Origin: Auricularia sp. M13
Taxonomy: Eukaryota > Basidiomycota > Agaricomycetes > Auriculariales > Auriculariaceae
Direction: 5' to 3'
DNA length: 64,000 nt
Assembly (NCBI GenBank): GCA_037042915.1
Contig: CM073198.1
Span: forward strand, 3,596,001 to 3,660,000
Shown here: positions 23,116-31,818 of the stretch, one piece after another
How the letters are laid out: each line of letters begins with the position of its first letter
Position numbering within the stretch: the first letter of the stretch is position 1
Translations under genes and position numbers: made by a program
Notes under the pieces: generated by a model
Told to the model about the DNA's origin: nothing
Databases searched by the model: none
What the model saw: the letters and a program-made list of their open reading frames with translations, nothing else

Positions 23116-24042
23116 TCACTTTGTTTTGATCTTCTGTTGGCCGGAAGTTGCACGCAGAGCCTTTGCGATGTCAAAGTAGGACGAAACAAGCAGTCCAAAG
23201 GGCGCGCAGATCCAGCTGAACCGGCACAGTCAGCTCAATATCGGTGCATTGAGGCTCGAAGGGCACATACGGCGCGTTCAAGAGGACGATGTAAATCCAG
23301 AAATCCAGGAGAGCGGTGAAGTCGAGGACGAGGCTCTTGCCCCCTTCAAGAAGATCAGGCGCAAAAGTCATCCAGGTGCCGTACAGCTCAGCCGTGCAGA
23401 GCACCACGATCCAGAAATGGCGCGTGGGGTCGCGGCGGGTCATGAGGTAGAGGATGTAAAAGCAGATGGGTCCAGCGCCGAGGACCGTCAGGAATTCGAG
23501 CGACACGACTGTAGGGTCTGCATTACCCCAACGCGTGTCCGCGCGCGCCTAGAGCACAGGTAAGCATACGAGTAAGACGTTTGAGGAGATGAACTGACAT
23601 AGTCGCGCCCTGGAGGATGTCTTGGTGTGAGCAGTATTTTTCGAAGTTCGGCAGCGCACAGCACGCACACATTTCGGCCAGGATACCAGTGGAAGTGTTG
23701 ATCGTCCTGCCTCCAGTAGAGTGATAGCTTCAGACGCGATACTGTCAGCAATGCTACCAGGTCCACTGTACATCGACGAACAGGAAAGGGCCTTCCACGC
23801 AAAAATGGATGAGGCCATCGAACGCCTATCCAAAGCGTGCATGAGCGGGAGTTCTCAAGCGTCATACGCCACAGATGGCAGCTCACAAGCCAGATGAACG
23901 TGAACTTGTCACGGAACGTCGAGTTCTTGGTGAGGACAACGCGAGAGCCGAGGAACGCAATGGCTGATATCGCGCCGACAAAGCCCAGCGCAAAAAACGA
24001 GATCACACCCCAGGGAGCGTCGTGGGTCACGGCCGCAGACAT
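23116..24042 (-). CDS. EXPERA/emopamil-binding-protein-like membrane protein, copy 2
   Basis: The start MSAAVTHDAPWGVISFFALG parallels copy 1 at 13566, and most exons match it closely: NSTFRDKFTFIWL, AFDGLIHFCVEGPFLF, GGRTINTSTGILAEM, ADTRWGNADPTVVSLEFLT, GAGPICFYILYLMTRRDPTR and ELYGTWMTFAPDLLEGGKSL. Near the C-terminus a long frame reads through an intron. With the GTATGT donor after LLNAP and the GTTCAG acceptor, the last exon becomes WICAPFGLLVSSYFDIAKAL and ends KIKTK at 23116, matching copy 1. The C-terminal tails of the two copies differ. As for copy 1, isomerase activity is possible but unproven. The copy looks intact. Confidence 0.82.
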
Positions 24043-24592
24043 GGTTGGGAGGAAGATTCAGGGAGCAATAGAGTGCCGCACATTTTTGACAATGGCACGA
24101 CGCGGCGACGTGCCATGTGGGGTAAAGCTTCCGAGCGACTCGGCGACGTATGGCGACCGTCCGCGGAGCACCACCAATGTGCGAGGCATGCACACTCTCT
24201 GCTTACATCGAACGTCTCTTCTAGAAATACAAGAAGACATAAAGCAAGTTATAAGAAGCAGTCGTACGGCAGCATGCTACTGTACAGTACCGACGCGCCG
24301 CAGGTCGGCGACTCAGTGTGTGTGTACTTACTGAGGTAAAAGCAGGGTAACGCTCTTTGTATCGCGCTTATCCAGTAAGGCAATGTAGCACGTTGTCGAA
24401 TGAACGGTTGAACACTTGACGATTGCATAGCAAGTGACAGCAGCAGAGTTCGAAAGCAAGATGAGGGAGACCCGCAGAGGCTCACGCATGTGCGCCAAGG
24501 AAGCCAACGGAGGATACGAATTTCGAGTGGGATGGGGAAGCAATTTGCTCAGATCGAGGCGCGTTGTCGGTCTCCTGGTTCGTGTCAGCTAA
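24043..24592. promoter_or_regulatory. Intergenic, upstream of EBP copy 2
   Basis: This 550 bp stretch lies between the EBP copy 2 start and the 3' end of the next minus-strand gene. It must contain the EBP copy 2 promoter. No coding potential or clear motif is visible. Confidence 0.45.
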
Positions 24593-25203
24593 TTAAGCAA
24601 CGGTGGCAATGACAGCCCTCACGAATAGCGCGCCGCGCGTCCTGGCAGCACTGAGAACCCGCTGGACGTCCCCCTCCGCGAAAAGGCCCTCCTTCTCCGC
24701 CTGACGCAGCACCATCTCAATCCAGTCTTGGCAATTCCAGTTGCCGTTCGGCACATAAACGCCCGTCGCTCGGGCGACTGCTTCCAGTTTCCTCCTGTCC
24801 TCGAGCGACAATACAGCGAGGCTGACGAAGGCTATGGGCGCGGGAGGAGTGACGAAGTTGAAGGTCTTGGAGATGGGGCCCCAGTTGGTGTAGTGATTGA
24901 AGCCGACTTCCTGCACGATCTCGAGGTGGCGGAGGACGTGGTGCTTGCCGTCAGCCTTGTCCTCCACCTCCCACACGATGGCCCAGTGTCGGCCGCGCAG
25001 GTCCGTATGGTTGTTGAACACCAAGAGCTTTATTTCTATAGGATGCGGCGGGTCGGGGTAGATGAAGTCGACGTCGACTGGCGGAAGGCGACCTGACAGC
25101 AGCGCGTTAGAATTAGGAGCATGATGCGCGCTGCGTCGGCAAGCGTGCCTTCGGGGCGGCCCATGTTGGCCATAGGCACGAAGTCTGGTGTACCGGTGTT
25201 CAT
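24593..25203 (-). CDS. Small uncharacterised fungal protein (papain/NlpC-like features, possibly DUF6914)
   Basis: The main exon holds FNNHTDLRGRHWAIVWEVED, HHVLRHLEIVQEVGF, TGVYVPNGNWNCQDWIEMVL and RQAEKEGLFAEGDVQRVL. An H near the start of a strand-like RHWAIVW and a later NWNCQDWIE are typical of a family common in agaricomycetes that I associate tentatively with DUF6914. The reading frame extends upstream of the first internal methionine through LPPVDVDFIYPDPPHPIEIK. The only start I can find is ATGAACACCG at 25203-25194, a 10-nt exon joined by a GTACAC...TGTCAG intron, giving MNTGRLPPVDVDF. The tiny first exon is an inference. Function is unknown. Confidence 0.6.
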
Positions 25204-26099
25204 GTTCTCGTGTGCAATGTCCGTTGTCGGCTGAGGTAGGTTGAGGCGAAGAGGAGAGCCTGCGAGCGCGGAATTAATATCGAAGCATCCGCTGGCCGGC
25301 CGTTGAGATGATCGGGTGCGCCGACTTCGTCATTCGGCACGGCCTTTGCTCAGCGCCCAGTGTCCAACTGGAACACTGGAAGGGTTGGGCGGCTGGGTGG
25401 CCGTTGCATCATGCGCTGCTGGTGCCCGGCCTTGTCCCATGGAGATGTCTAACTACGTCCTCACTGGCCCTGATGGGCGTAATAATGCGTCTGTGAAAAG
25501 CGCGCACAAGGTCAGCATACTGGAAGAGTAGGAACTCTGCGCAGTCCATTCAAATCAGAGCGTCAACACGAGGTGGTCATGGGTGTGAAAGAAGAATGTT
25601 TTCAGGCTCCGCGTCATCTCTTTCTCCTGCACTTCATCTTGATGATCCTCTGGAACACTACGGGTCGCCTTTGTCCCCGAAAGAGCCTTCGTCACTCCTA
25701 TTTGAGATGGACTCCGCGACCCAGGACAGCTATAATCCTACGAATACTGCTCGGCTACGCAATGCGACGCGTGTACAGCTGTGTATAGCGTTACCTCTTT
25801 CTGGCCGCTGGATTACGGATGAAGTCGATTCAGACTCTTCATCAGTGGCTAAAACACTGTGACCATACTTCGACCATGCATCGATGTGAATGCATTACAC
25901 TGCCATACTAATACCTGCCACTGCTGCCTGCCCTCCAAGCCCCCGATCTAGCTTTCGCACATCCTGAGCTTTATCACTTGGACAATTTACACAGAACTAC
26001 ACCATGTGATCGATACACAAAGCACGTTGGATACGCGAACCAGAATCACGAAATTTCGAAGGCTATCGTTAAGTCTCCGAGGGGAAGATTACTTCTGCA
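25204..26099. other. Intergenic stretch with a possible small plus-strand gene
   Basis: About 900 bp. On the plus strand, MSNYVLTGPDGRNNASVKSA at 25444-25503 and a frame at 25596-25862 (containing LDDPLEHYGSPLSPKEPSSL) look mildly protein-like and might be two exons of a gene of roughly 110 residues. I could not find a splice pair that joins them in frame, so I do not call a gene. The rest is promoter or spacer. Confidence 0.3.
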
Positions 26100-28406
26100 C
26101 TAGGCCTGCACCCCTCCAGCGGCCTTCGAGAGTTTCCCAACCATGAATTCCCACACAGTCTTGCGAACTTCCTCCCGCTTGCTCGCAGGGGAGGGACTGA
26201 TGCGTTTGCCATTGTACCACCACTGCGAGCCGACCGCGTCAGTGCCGACGCGCTGCACGCCCTCCGGGTTCGCGACGAGGAAGAACGGGATATGCGCGTA
26301 TTCCTCGGGCGTGGTCCCGACGAACACTTCGATCAGCCGCGAGAGCGACTTCCATATGGATGCGATGTTGGCGGAGCCGAGCGCTTGCGTCTTGACCATC
26401 CCTGGGTGGAGATGGAGGAAGCGGACGGACGGCGCGCGTTGAGCGAGTTCCTAAATCCTCAGTGAGCAGCCGCTCGAGAATAGGCGCACCCTAGGCCACC
26501 TCACCTGCCACAGCGAGTCGATCACAGTGCAGTCGCGCACGCCAGCAGCTACATCGGGAAAACGCTCCGTTACTTGGGAGTATCCCGGAGCCTCCCGGAG
26601 TCGTGAAGTGATGGGAGCTCGGTTAGCGCCTGGCGGGGTCACCAAAACTCCGGGAGTCAGCCAGAGCTCCGGGAGTGGCGACCGGCTCGGGCAGCTCTGC
26701 TTTCAATTCTTTTCTTTACTTGCAATACACACGAACAGATTACAAATCAAAACCAAGTTATATTGCAAAAAACTACCAAAGACTCTACACATAGTATCTC
26801 CCGTGCACGTACTCGGGATCATGGCGCGTCGCTCGCGTTAGCGCGTCCGCTCGACAAACTGGAACATGTTCTAAAGCATATATCAGATGAGCACTGCGGC
26901 GATAATGAGAAAAAAAACGTGCCTGACTGTTGACCACTGCTACAGTTGAAGCTTGTACTTGACCGTATGGCACACGAGACGCGGCGAGGGTGCAATACCT
27001 AAGAATCAAATCGTAGTGAGTATAACTTCCATGCAGAGCTCCTAGTTCAGAGCCCAGAGAATCAGTGCAAGTGCAAGCCAAGAATGAGAGCCAGAACCAG
27101 AAACCGCGAGCACCAAGAAGAACCAAATGAGCCCACAGTCAAAGCCCGGAGCATCTAAGCCAGCAGCAGGAAAATCAGAGCAGTACAGCCAGAACGAGCA
27201 TGCGGGGCAATCAGAGTCCAGATGCTGCAGCTGCGACGGGGCGGCTCGCGGCGGTAACCTCGCCGATGAGCGGCGGCGACCTGCGGCGGGGAAGAGGACG
27301 GGGGCATTTTAGACTCCGCCCAGCACAGCGCCAGCATATGTGACCGGCCATGTGGGCGGACTTCTAAAAGGTTCCGGCGCCCACCCCGCCACAAGCTCAA
27401 GCCTCCTAAGTCAGCGATTCTGCTCGAAATTTTATGTTTTTTGAGACTGCGTGAAAAAGCAATATTTCATGGTTATAAGCACATTTATGAGCCATCTTTT
27501 TTTTCGAGTTCTTGACCGTGGCATCTCCGCTCGCAAGTAATGTGATGACTCCGGCAAGAACGTCCTTTTCGACGCCTTTTGCAACGGATAGCACACTTGC
27601 ACTGCCGACACCAACTTGGACACGGGCTTGCACTCGGCTGATGCTGAATTGATGGGCGGCATAATTAAACGTGTGCTCCCAACACTTTGCGGACTCCCGG
27701 AGCTCCCAGAGTTGCTGGGCATCTTGCAACGACTCCCGGAGTAGCTGGAGCGCGGCTTGCTCCGAAGCCGTTTTCCCGATGTATCATCCCGTAGCTTCCG
27801 TTCTTCTTCAGTTTCTCAAGCGTAATGTCCTCCGGATCGAACGACGCCCTCCCCACGCCCGCGCACGCAATCGCCACGACGGCGCGCTTGACCACGGGCT
27901 GGGAGATTGTGAGACGGTAGGCGAGCGCGAAGCGCGAGACGACCTGCACGGCGAAGTGCGTGTCGAAGCCGTCCGCGTTCGGCGCGATGTCTTCGCGGTC
28001 CGCGGGCCCGCCCTGCGTTTCCAGAAGGTAGTCGACTCCGCCTTCGCCCGCGGCCTCTGCGACTTCCTTCGCCACGCGCTCGACATCCGCCAGCGCGCTG
28101 AGGTCGGCCTGGAAGAATCGGAAGTCTGGCTTTGCATCTGACTGCGGAGCGGCGTTCTTGAGCTTGTCGAGCGCTGCTTGACCTGCCGGTGCGAGATTGG
28201 GTGAGACATTGCTACAACATATGTGCATTATTGGAGAGGTGCTTACCAGACACCTTGTTGCGGCCGATGATCCAGACATCCGCACCGGCTTTTGCAAACT
28301 GCAAGGCGATACCGAGACCGATGCCCTGCGTCGCTCCCGACACGACTGCGCGCTGGCCGCGAAGTCTCACTTTGTTGTTTGACTCGATAATTGCAGAGGA
28401 AGGCAT
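26100..28406 (-). pseudogene. Short-chain dehydrogenase/reductase gene split by a DNA transposon
   Basis: SDR enzymes are Rossmann-fold NAD(P)-dependent oxidoreductases. Exon 1 starts MPSSAIIESNNKVRLRGQRA and carries VVSGATQGIGLGIALQ (the TGxxxGxG-type cofactor motif; here SGATQGIG). After an intron (GTAAGC...GGCAG) come LDKLKNAAPQ, FFQADLSALADVERVAKEVA, VDYLLETQGG and LEKLKKNGSYGM. At that point the 1,230 bp element 26552-27781 intervenes. Beyond it, on the same strand, the gene resumes as AAGVRDCTVIDSLWQ, then ELAQRAPSVRFLHLHPGMVK, and ends KLSKAAGGVQA at 26100. Removing the element with one TA copy rejoins GSYGM and IAAGVRD in frame, so the gene was intact before insertion. No other break was seen, which argues for a recent event. 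Unless the element is spliced out of the mRNA, the product is truncated. Confidence 0.85.
26552..27781. mobile_element. Non-autonomous DNA transposon, TA target duplication
   Basis: The element is 1,230 bp. The ends are perfect 13-bp inverted repeats, CATCGGGAAAACG at 26552-26564 and its complement at 27769-27781. It is flanked by TA on both sides (26550-26551 and 27782-27783). Inside each end are several copies of a CTCCGGGAG-type motif (left near 26580-26690, right near 27690-27740), a subterminal repeat pattern that may bind transposase. No transposase-like frame is present; internal frames are short and unrecognised. TA duplication is typical of the Tc1/mariner (including pogo/Fot) superfamily, but assignment is by inference. 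It interrupts the SDR gene within a coding exon. Confidence 0.85.
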
Positions 28407-28550
28407 GGGGGAGAGAGAGAAAGCTGCCCATCCGCGGCGGTGTGAGCTTTATGGCTTTGTACGCGTGGAAACCATGCCGGATTATTCAGCAACTGACGCA
28501 AACGTCGGGCAGGATGGCTAAGCCGAAACTTGTCCTCGCGAATCAACATA

Positions 28551-29463
28551 TGGGGTCCGGCAACGTCAGCCAGCTCAGCGGCCGGCTTATGTAAGCCGAT
28601 TTTGCACCATCCGGTGTAACCGTCCTCCCAGCACGAGGTTCAACATTATGTAGAGCTATTTATCTATTTTAAATACTGCCTAAGCTCAATATGAACCGGT
28701 TTCTGAAGCAACAAGAGGAGAGAGAATGTATGAAGACGGCAATAATGTCGGCAAGCTCCATGTAGTTATCCTCAGGGAGATCTATGAGATCCTGTGCCGT
28801 CTCTCGTTCTGGGACAGCCTCAGAAGTATGGTAGATTATGAGTAAAGCTATTCATGCATTTTTGGGAGCTCTTGGTGTGTCATTACAGGACATATTTGCG
28901 ATGAGAAATGCATGCAGAACTGGACCAGCATGGGAAAAGGTTATGAGTTTTTCAAGCTTTCCCAAAGTGTCAAAACTGCGTCATTACAATTAAGACCAAT
29001 GTAAGACTTGATGAATGTGCTTTAAAGGCGAGGAACTGCTCGGTAGGCAACGAATAACACAAAATCGGACGCAAGTGGCAATTGTTGGCTTACGTAACAC
29101 AGCCAAACGGCGCGGAAACCGCCCGAAACTAGGTCATACACGATGTCTATAACGGCCGCTACGAAAATTCCGTGCCTTAGCATTTGTACGTTTTCAAACC
29201 TTCTCTACAAAACGTTGTGAGCAGAATTTTGATCTCCTGCCCTCAACTTGTAACTCAGGCAGTTTGGCACCCTTCCCGGCCTTTCCAGCATGTGCATCAA
29301 AATTCTGCTCACAACAAGTTGTTGAAAGAGTAATAAAAGCTATTTTATAGCCCCTATATGAGGGGGTCCTAGGAGCGGACGAGGATATCCTGAAATCCGA
29401 CAAAGCGGCCCATACGGAGTTTGCCGTGATGGGATAAGTCCTGACTGACGTTGCCGGACCCCA
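28551..29463. mobile_element. MITE-like DNA element with 23-bp TIRs and 7-bp target duplication
   Basis: Inverted repeats of 23 bp lie at 28551-28573 and 29441-29463. They begin TGGGGTCCGGCAACGTCAG and differ at one position (C versus T at base 20). The flanks repeat CAACATA on the left (28544-28550) and on the right (29464-29470), a 7-bp direct duplication; the next base, T, is shared by chance with the repeat end, so 8 bp cannot be excluded. The interior is AT-rich and has no coding capacity. An internal 20-bp inverted repeat lies at 29214-29233 and 29296-29315. A 7-8 bp duplication fits hAT, P or KDZ-type elements. The near-identical ends suggest recent insertion. Confidence 0.82.
29214..29315. 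repeat. Perfect 20-bp inverted repeat (stem-loop) inside the MITE-like element
   Basis: GTTGTGAGCAGAATTTTGAT at 29214-29233 is matched by its exact reverse complement at 29296-29315, with a 62-base loop. It lies 126 bp inside the right end of the surrounding element. It could be the end pair of a nested ~100 bp element or a structural part of the host element. Confidence 0.85.
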
Positions 29464-29664
29464 CAACATATTCAGCATTACACGGCCAGCCGGGTTGAGA
29501 AAACAAGTCCACGATCATACAGTAAAGCAGCAGTACTACAGCAACAGATTCGACAATTGCACGACGACATATCATAATAGCAAAGACAGCACAAAATCAG
29601 CGAAAGCGAGAACATGGGATAGCAGATCTGATGTGGAACCGCGACGAAAGCCTGAGGGAGCACC

Positions 29665-30873
29665 TCACATCTTTTTGAGAATAAGATCGATTTGCGAGCG
29701 CGCAACGCCCAGCTGCACGAGCTCCGCGCGTTTCGCGCGCTTCAGCAGGCGGCGCTCGCGGCGCGCGCCCTCAGGGGTGCCCTCGAGCAGGCGCGCGTGC
29801 CGCCACTCGCACTCGCGGTAGACGCCCCAGTGGCGCGCGCGCGCGTCGGCGCGGCGGAACGCCTTGCCGCACCCGCCGAGGCACGGGAACGGGCGCTCGC
29901 CCGTGTGCGAGCGCCGGTGCCGCTCGACGTCGTGCTTGCGGATGAAGACCGCGCTGCAGATGTCGCAGGTGTATTCGGGCGGCGGCGGGGCGTCCTGCAG
30001 AGGGGTGAGATGCCATGAATGAAGGGGATGTGATGTGGGAGACGGTAGACTTACTCTGCCAGTGCCCGACTCGGAGCCGACTCGCGAATTGTCTCGCGGT
30101 TGGCTCCGCTGAGGTTTAGAGATACGCGCCGCCGCAGACTCGGGAGACGGAGAGAAAGCATGGCTGGCAGACCGCGCACTGGCAGAATGTGGGCGCTCCT
30201 TCTTGATGGGCGGTGCTGCAGCCTTTGGGGGAGGCACCTCGGAGCTGCACATCGTGACTGACAGGTTACTGCTGCCGGTACTCTCGGGCTCGTAGAAATA
30301 TTCCTCTCCAGCACTGGCTGCAGACGACGCCCGGGGGACGTGCGGCGAGTAGCAAACCGTGTCACTAAACGCCTGATACTCGGCGTTGGCCCACTTGCCA
30401 TGAAGAGCGGGGGTGTATGCCACCGGTCGCAGCGGGGGTGGTGCTGGACCTGGCAGGAGGTCGAGTCGCACAGGCTTGGGCGCCGGTAGGTCCAGGGTGG
30501 GTACCACTCCAGCCTGAGCCTGAGCGAGAGAATATGCCGGTGAGACGTTGTACACGGGCATCGAGGACGGCGCCGGCGCGCAGCATTGCATCGTGCACCG
30601 GTCAGCAGGCTTGTAGATCGCCGGCGAGTGAATCTGGCTCGAGTACGGCCTGGGAAGACTCGGAGCCACCTGGTGAGGCGCCGCGGCAAACCAGGCGTCC
30701 AGTGAGGATGAGGAGGCTGACTCCGAGTCGGACTGGTCGCGCAAGGCTGCGCCAGGCGGGACGAGCTGAGGAGTCTGAGGCTGCATGCCAGTGTTCGGGG
30801 CGGGCACAGTCAGGAAGCTGAGGCCGCCCGCCGCATACGGCATATAGTAGTAGTCGCGATTCAGAAACGCCAT
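29665..30873 (-). CDS. C2H2 zinc-finger transcription factor
   Basis: The ATG at 30873 gives MAFLNRDYYYMPYAAGGLSF. A long Pro/Ser/Ala-rich region follows with acidic and basic patches (DQSDSESASSSSLDAW; IKKERPHSASARSAS). Two adjacent fingers lie near 29980-29800: YTCDICSAVFIRKHDVERHR with RSHTGERPF, then CLGGCGKAFRRADARARHW. The C-terminus is basic and helical, ending SQIDLILKKM. Although the whole gene is one open frame, the stretch 29995-30054 has a perfect GTAAGT donor and CTGCAG acceptor, is 60 bp (a multiple of three) and has no stop. Splicing it joins SGTGR directly to DAPPPPEYTC. I consider it an intron. Target genes are unknown. Confidence 0.85.
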   Translation of the reverse strand: MAFLNRDYYYMPYAAGGLSFLTVPAPNTGMQPQTPQLVPPGAALRDQSDSESASSSSLDAWFAAAPHQVAPSLPRPYSSQIHSPAIYKPADRCTMQCCAPAPSSMPVYNVSPAYSLAQAQAGVVPTLDLPAPKPVRLDLLPGPAPPPLRPVAYTPALHGKWANAEYQAFSDTVCYSPHVPRASSAASAGEEYFYEPESTGSSNLSVTMCSSEVPPPKAAAPPIKKERPHSASARSASHAFSPSPESAAARISKPQRSQPRDNSRVGSESGTGRVSLPSPTSHPLHSWHLTPLQDAPPPPEYTCDICSAVFIRKHDVERHRRSHTGERPFPCLGGCGKAFRRADARARHWGVYRECEWRHARLLEGTPEGARRERRLLKRAKRAELVQLGVARSQIDLILKKM

Positions 30874-31818
30874 GGGGGACAAGGTTGCAAGAGATCAGGG
30901 AATCAGGGAATCAGGGCCGGGCGCGACGTGCGGGCACACCGAATCTTATACGAAACAGTCAGTCCTTCGAAGCGAGTGGGCGGGCGGTCAGTGTTCTCAA
31001 TTCAGACAAATTAGCCGACGCTTCGAGTTCGAAAAATGCAATGCCCCCTGCCACTGGTGGCCAGCGATCCACAGCCGGCGGGAATGTCCCGCCTCGGACG
31101 TTTGGATCGTCTGACGATGCAATTGCAACTGTGTTCTTGCGTTAGGACGACGCATCTCCCCTTTGAGAACGTTGGGATTCGGACGCCGGACGGGACGTTA
31201 CAGTCGAGGTGCCACAGCTCCATAGAAGACACTCCCCATTCACTGGAAGCTGCCCTCGAATGAATCCATACGCGATGACTAGCACACGACTCGGAGGATC
31301 CACGCGTGTATCCTCTCTGCGCAGTGCGTGGCACGCCGGCTCGGAGATAATGCCAATGGGAGGTGCCTGCGCAGGCACGATTGTCCCTGCCCCACGACTC
31401 GGATGAGATGTGATTTTGCGATCGTGGATTGTGTCGAGATTTCATTTTGCCCATCGATCGCATGAGATAGATAGTCTGAGCGAGATTAGCGCGCACGATT
31501 GGTGGGAGTTGCCATACGACTCGGAGAAACGTTGCCACCTCCTGGGACTCGTCTCGCAAATCTGCAACGTGGGACTCGACTAATTTCGGCGCCGGCTCGT
31601 CCAGTGCGGTGACACCAACTGGGAGTTCTCAGACACGGGGGAAGGGAAATAAGTCTGCCAGCGAATGGTAAAGGGCGGGTCCCGGAGGACCTTACGGAAC
31701 TCCGGAGTCTGGAGTCGCCTCGGTGGGACGCGAAGAGTCTGCAGGCAGTGAAATGTTCAAGAAAACAAGACAGTATAGCGGAAAGATACAATACATCAAG
31801 ACACCACAAGGCCTCAGC
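30874..31818. promoter_or_regulatory. Upstream region of the C2H2 factor, with three identical 10-mers
   Basis: This 945 bp gap has no credible gene. ACGACTCGGA occurs three times on the plus strand, at 31286-31295, 31394-31403 and 31516-31525, spaced 108 and 122 bp. Such recurrence upstream of a regulator could mark binding sites. The right part is likely the 3' untranslated region of MPDU1. Confidence 0.45.

Larger units (their letters stand above)
28407..29664. other. Intergenic region, mostly occupied by a MITE-like element
   Basis: Between the SDR start and the C2H2 factor stop there is no gene. About 913 bp of the 1,258 bp is the element at 28551-29463. The left 144 bp is the SDR promoter and the right 200 bp is likely the 3' untranslated region of the C2H2 gene. 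Confidence 0.6.

Noticed and set aside
26552-27781. The SDR-interrupting segment as an ordinary long intron
   Set aside because: It lacks suitable splice sites at its borders, is twenty times longer than other introns here, and has inverted ends with a TA duplication, so an insertion explains it better.
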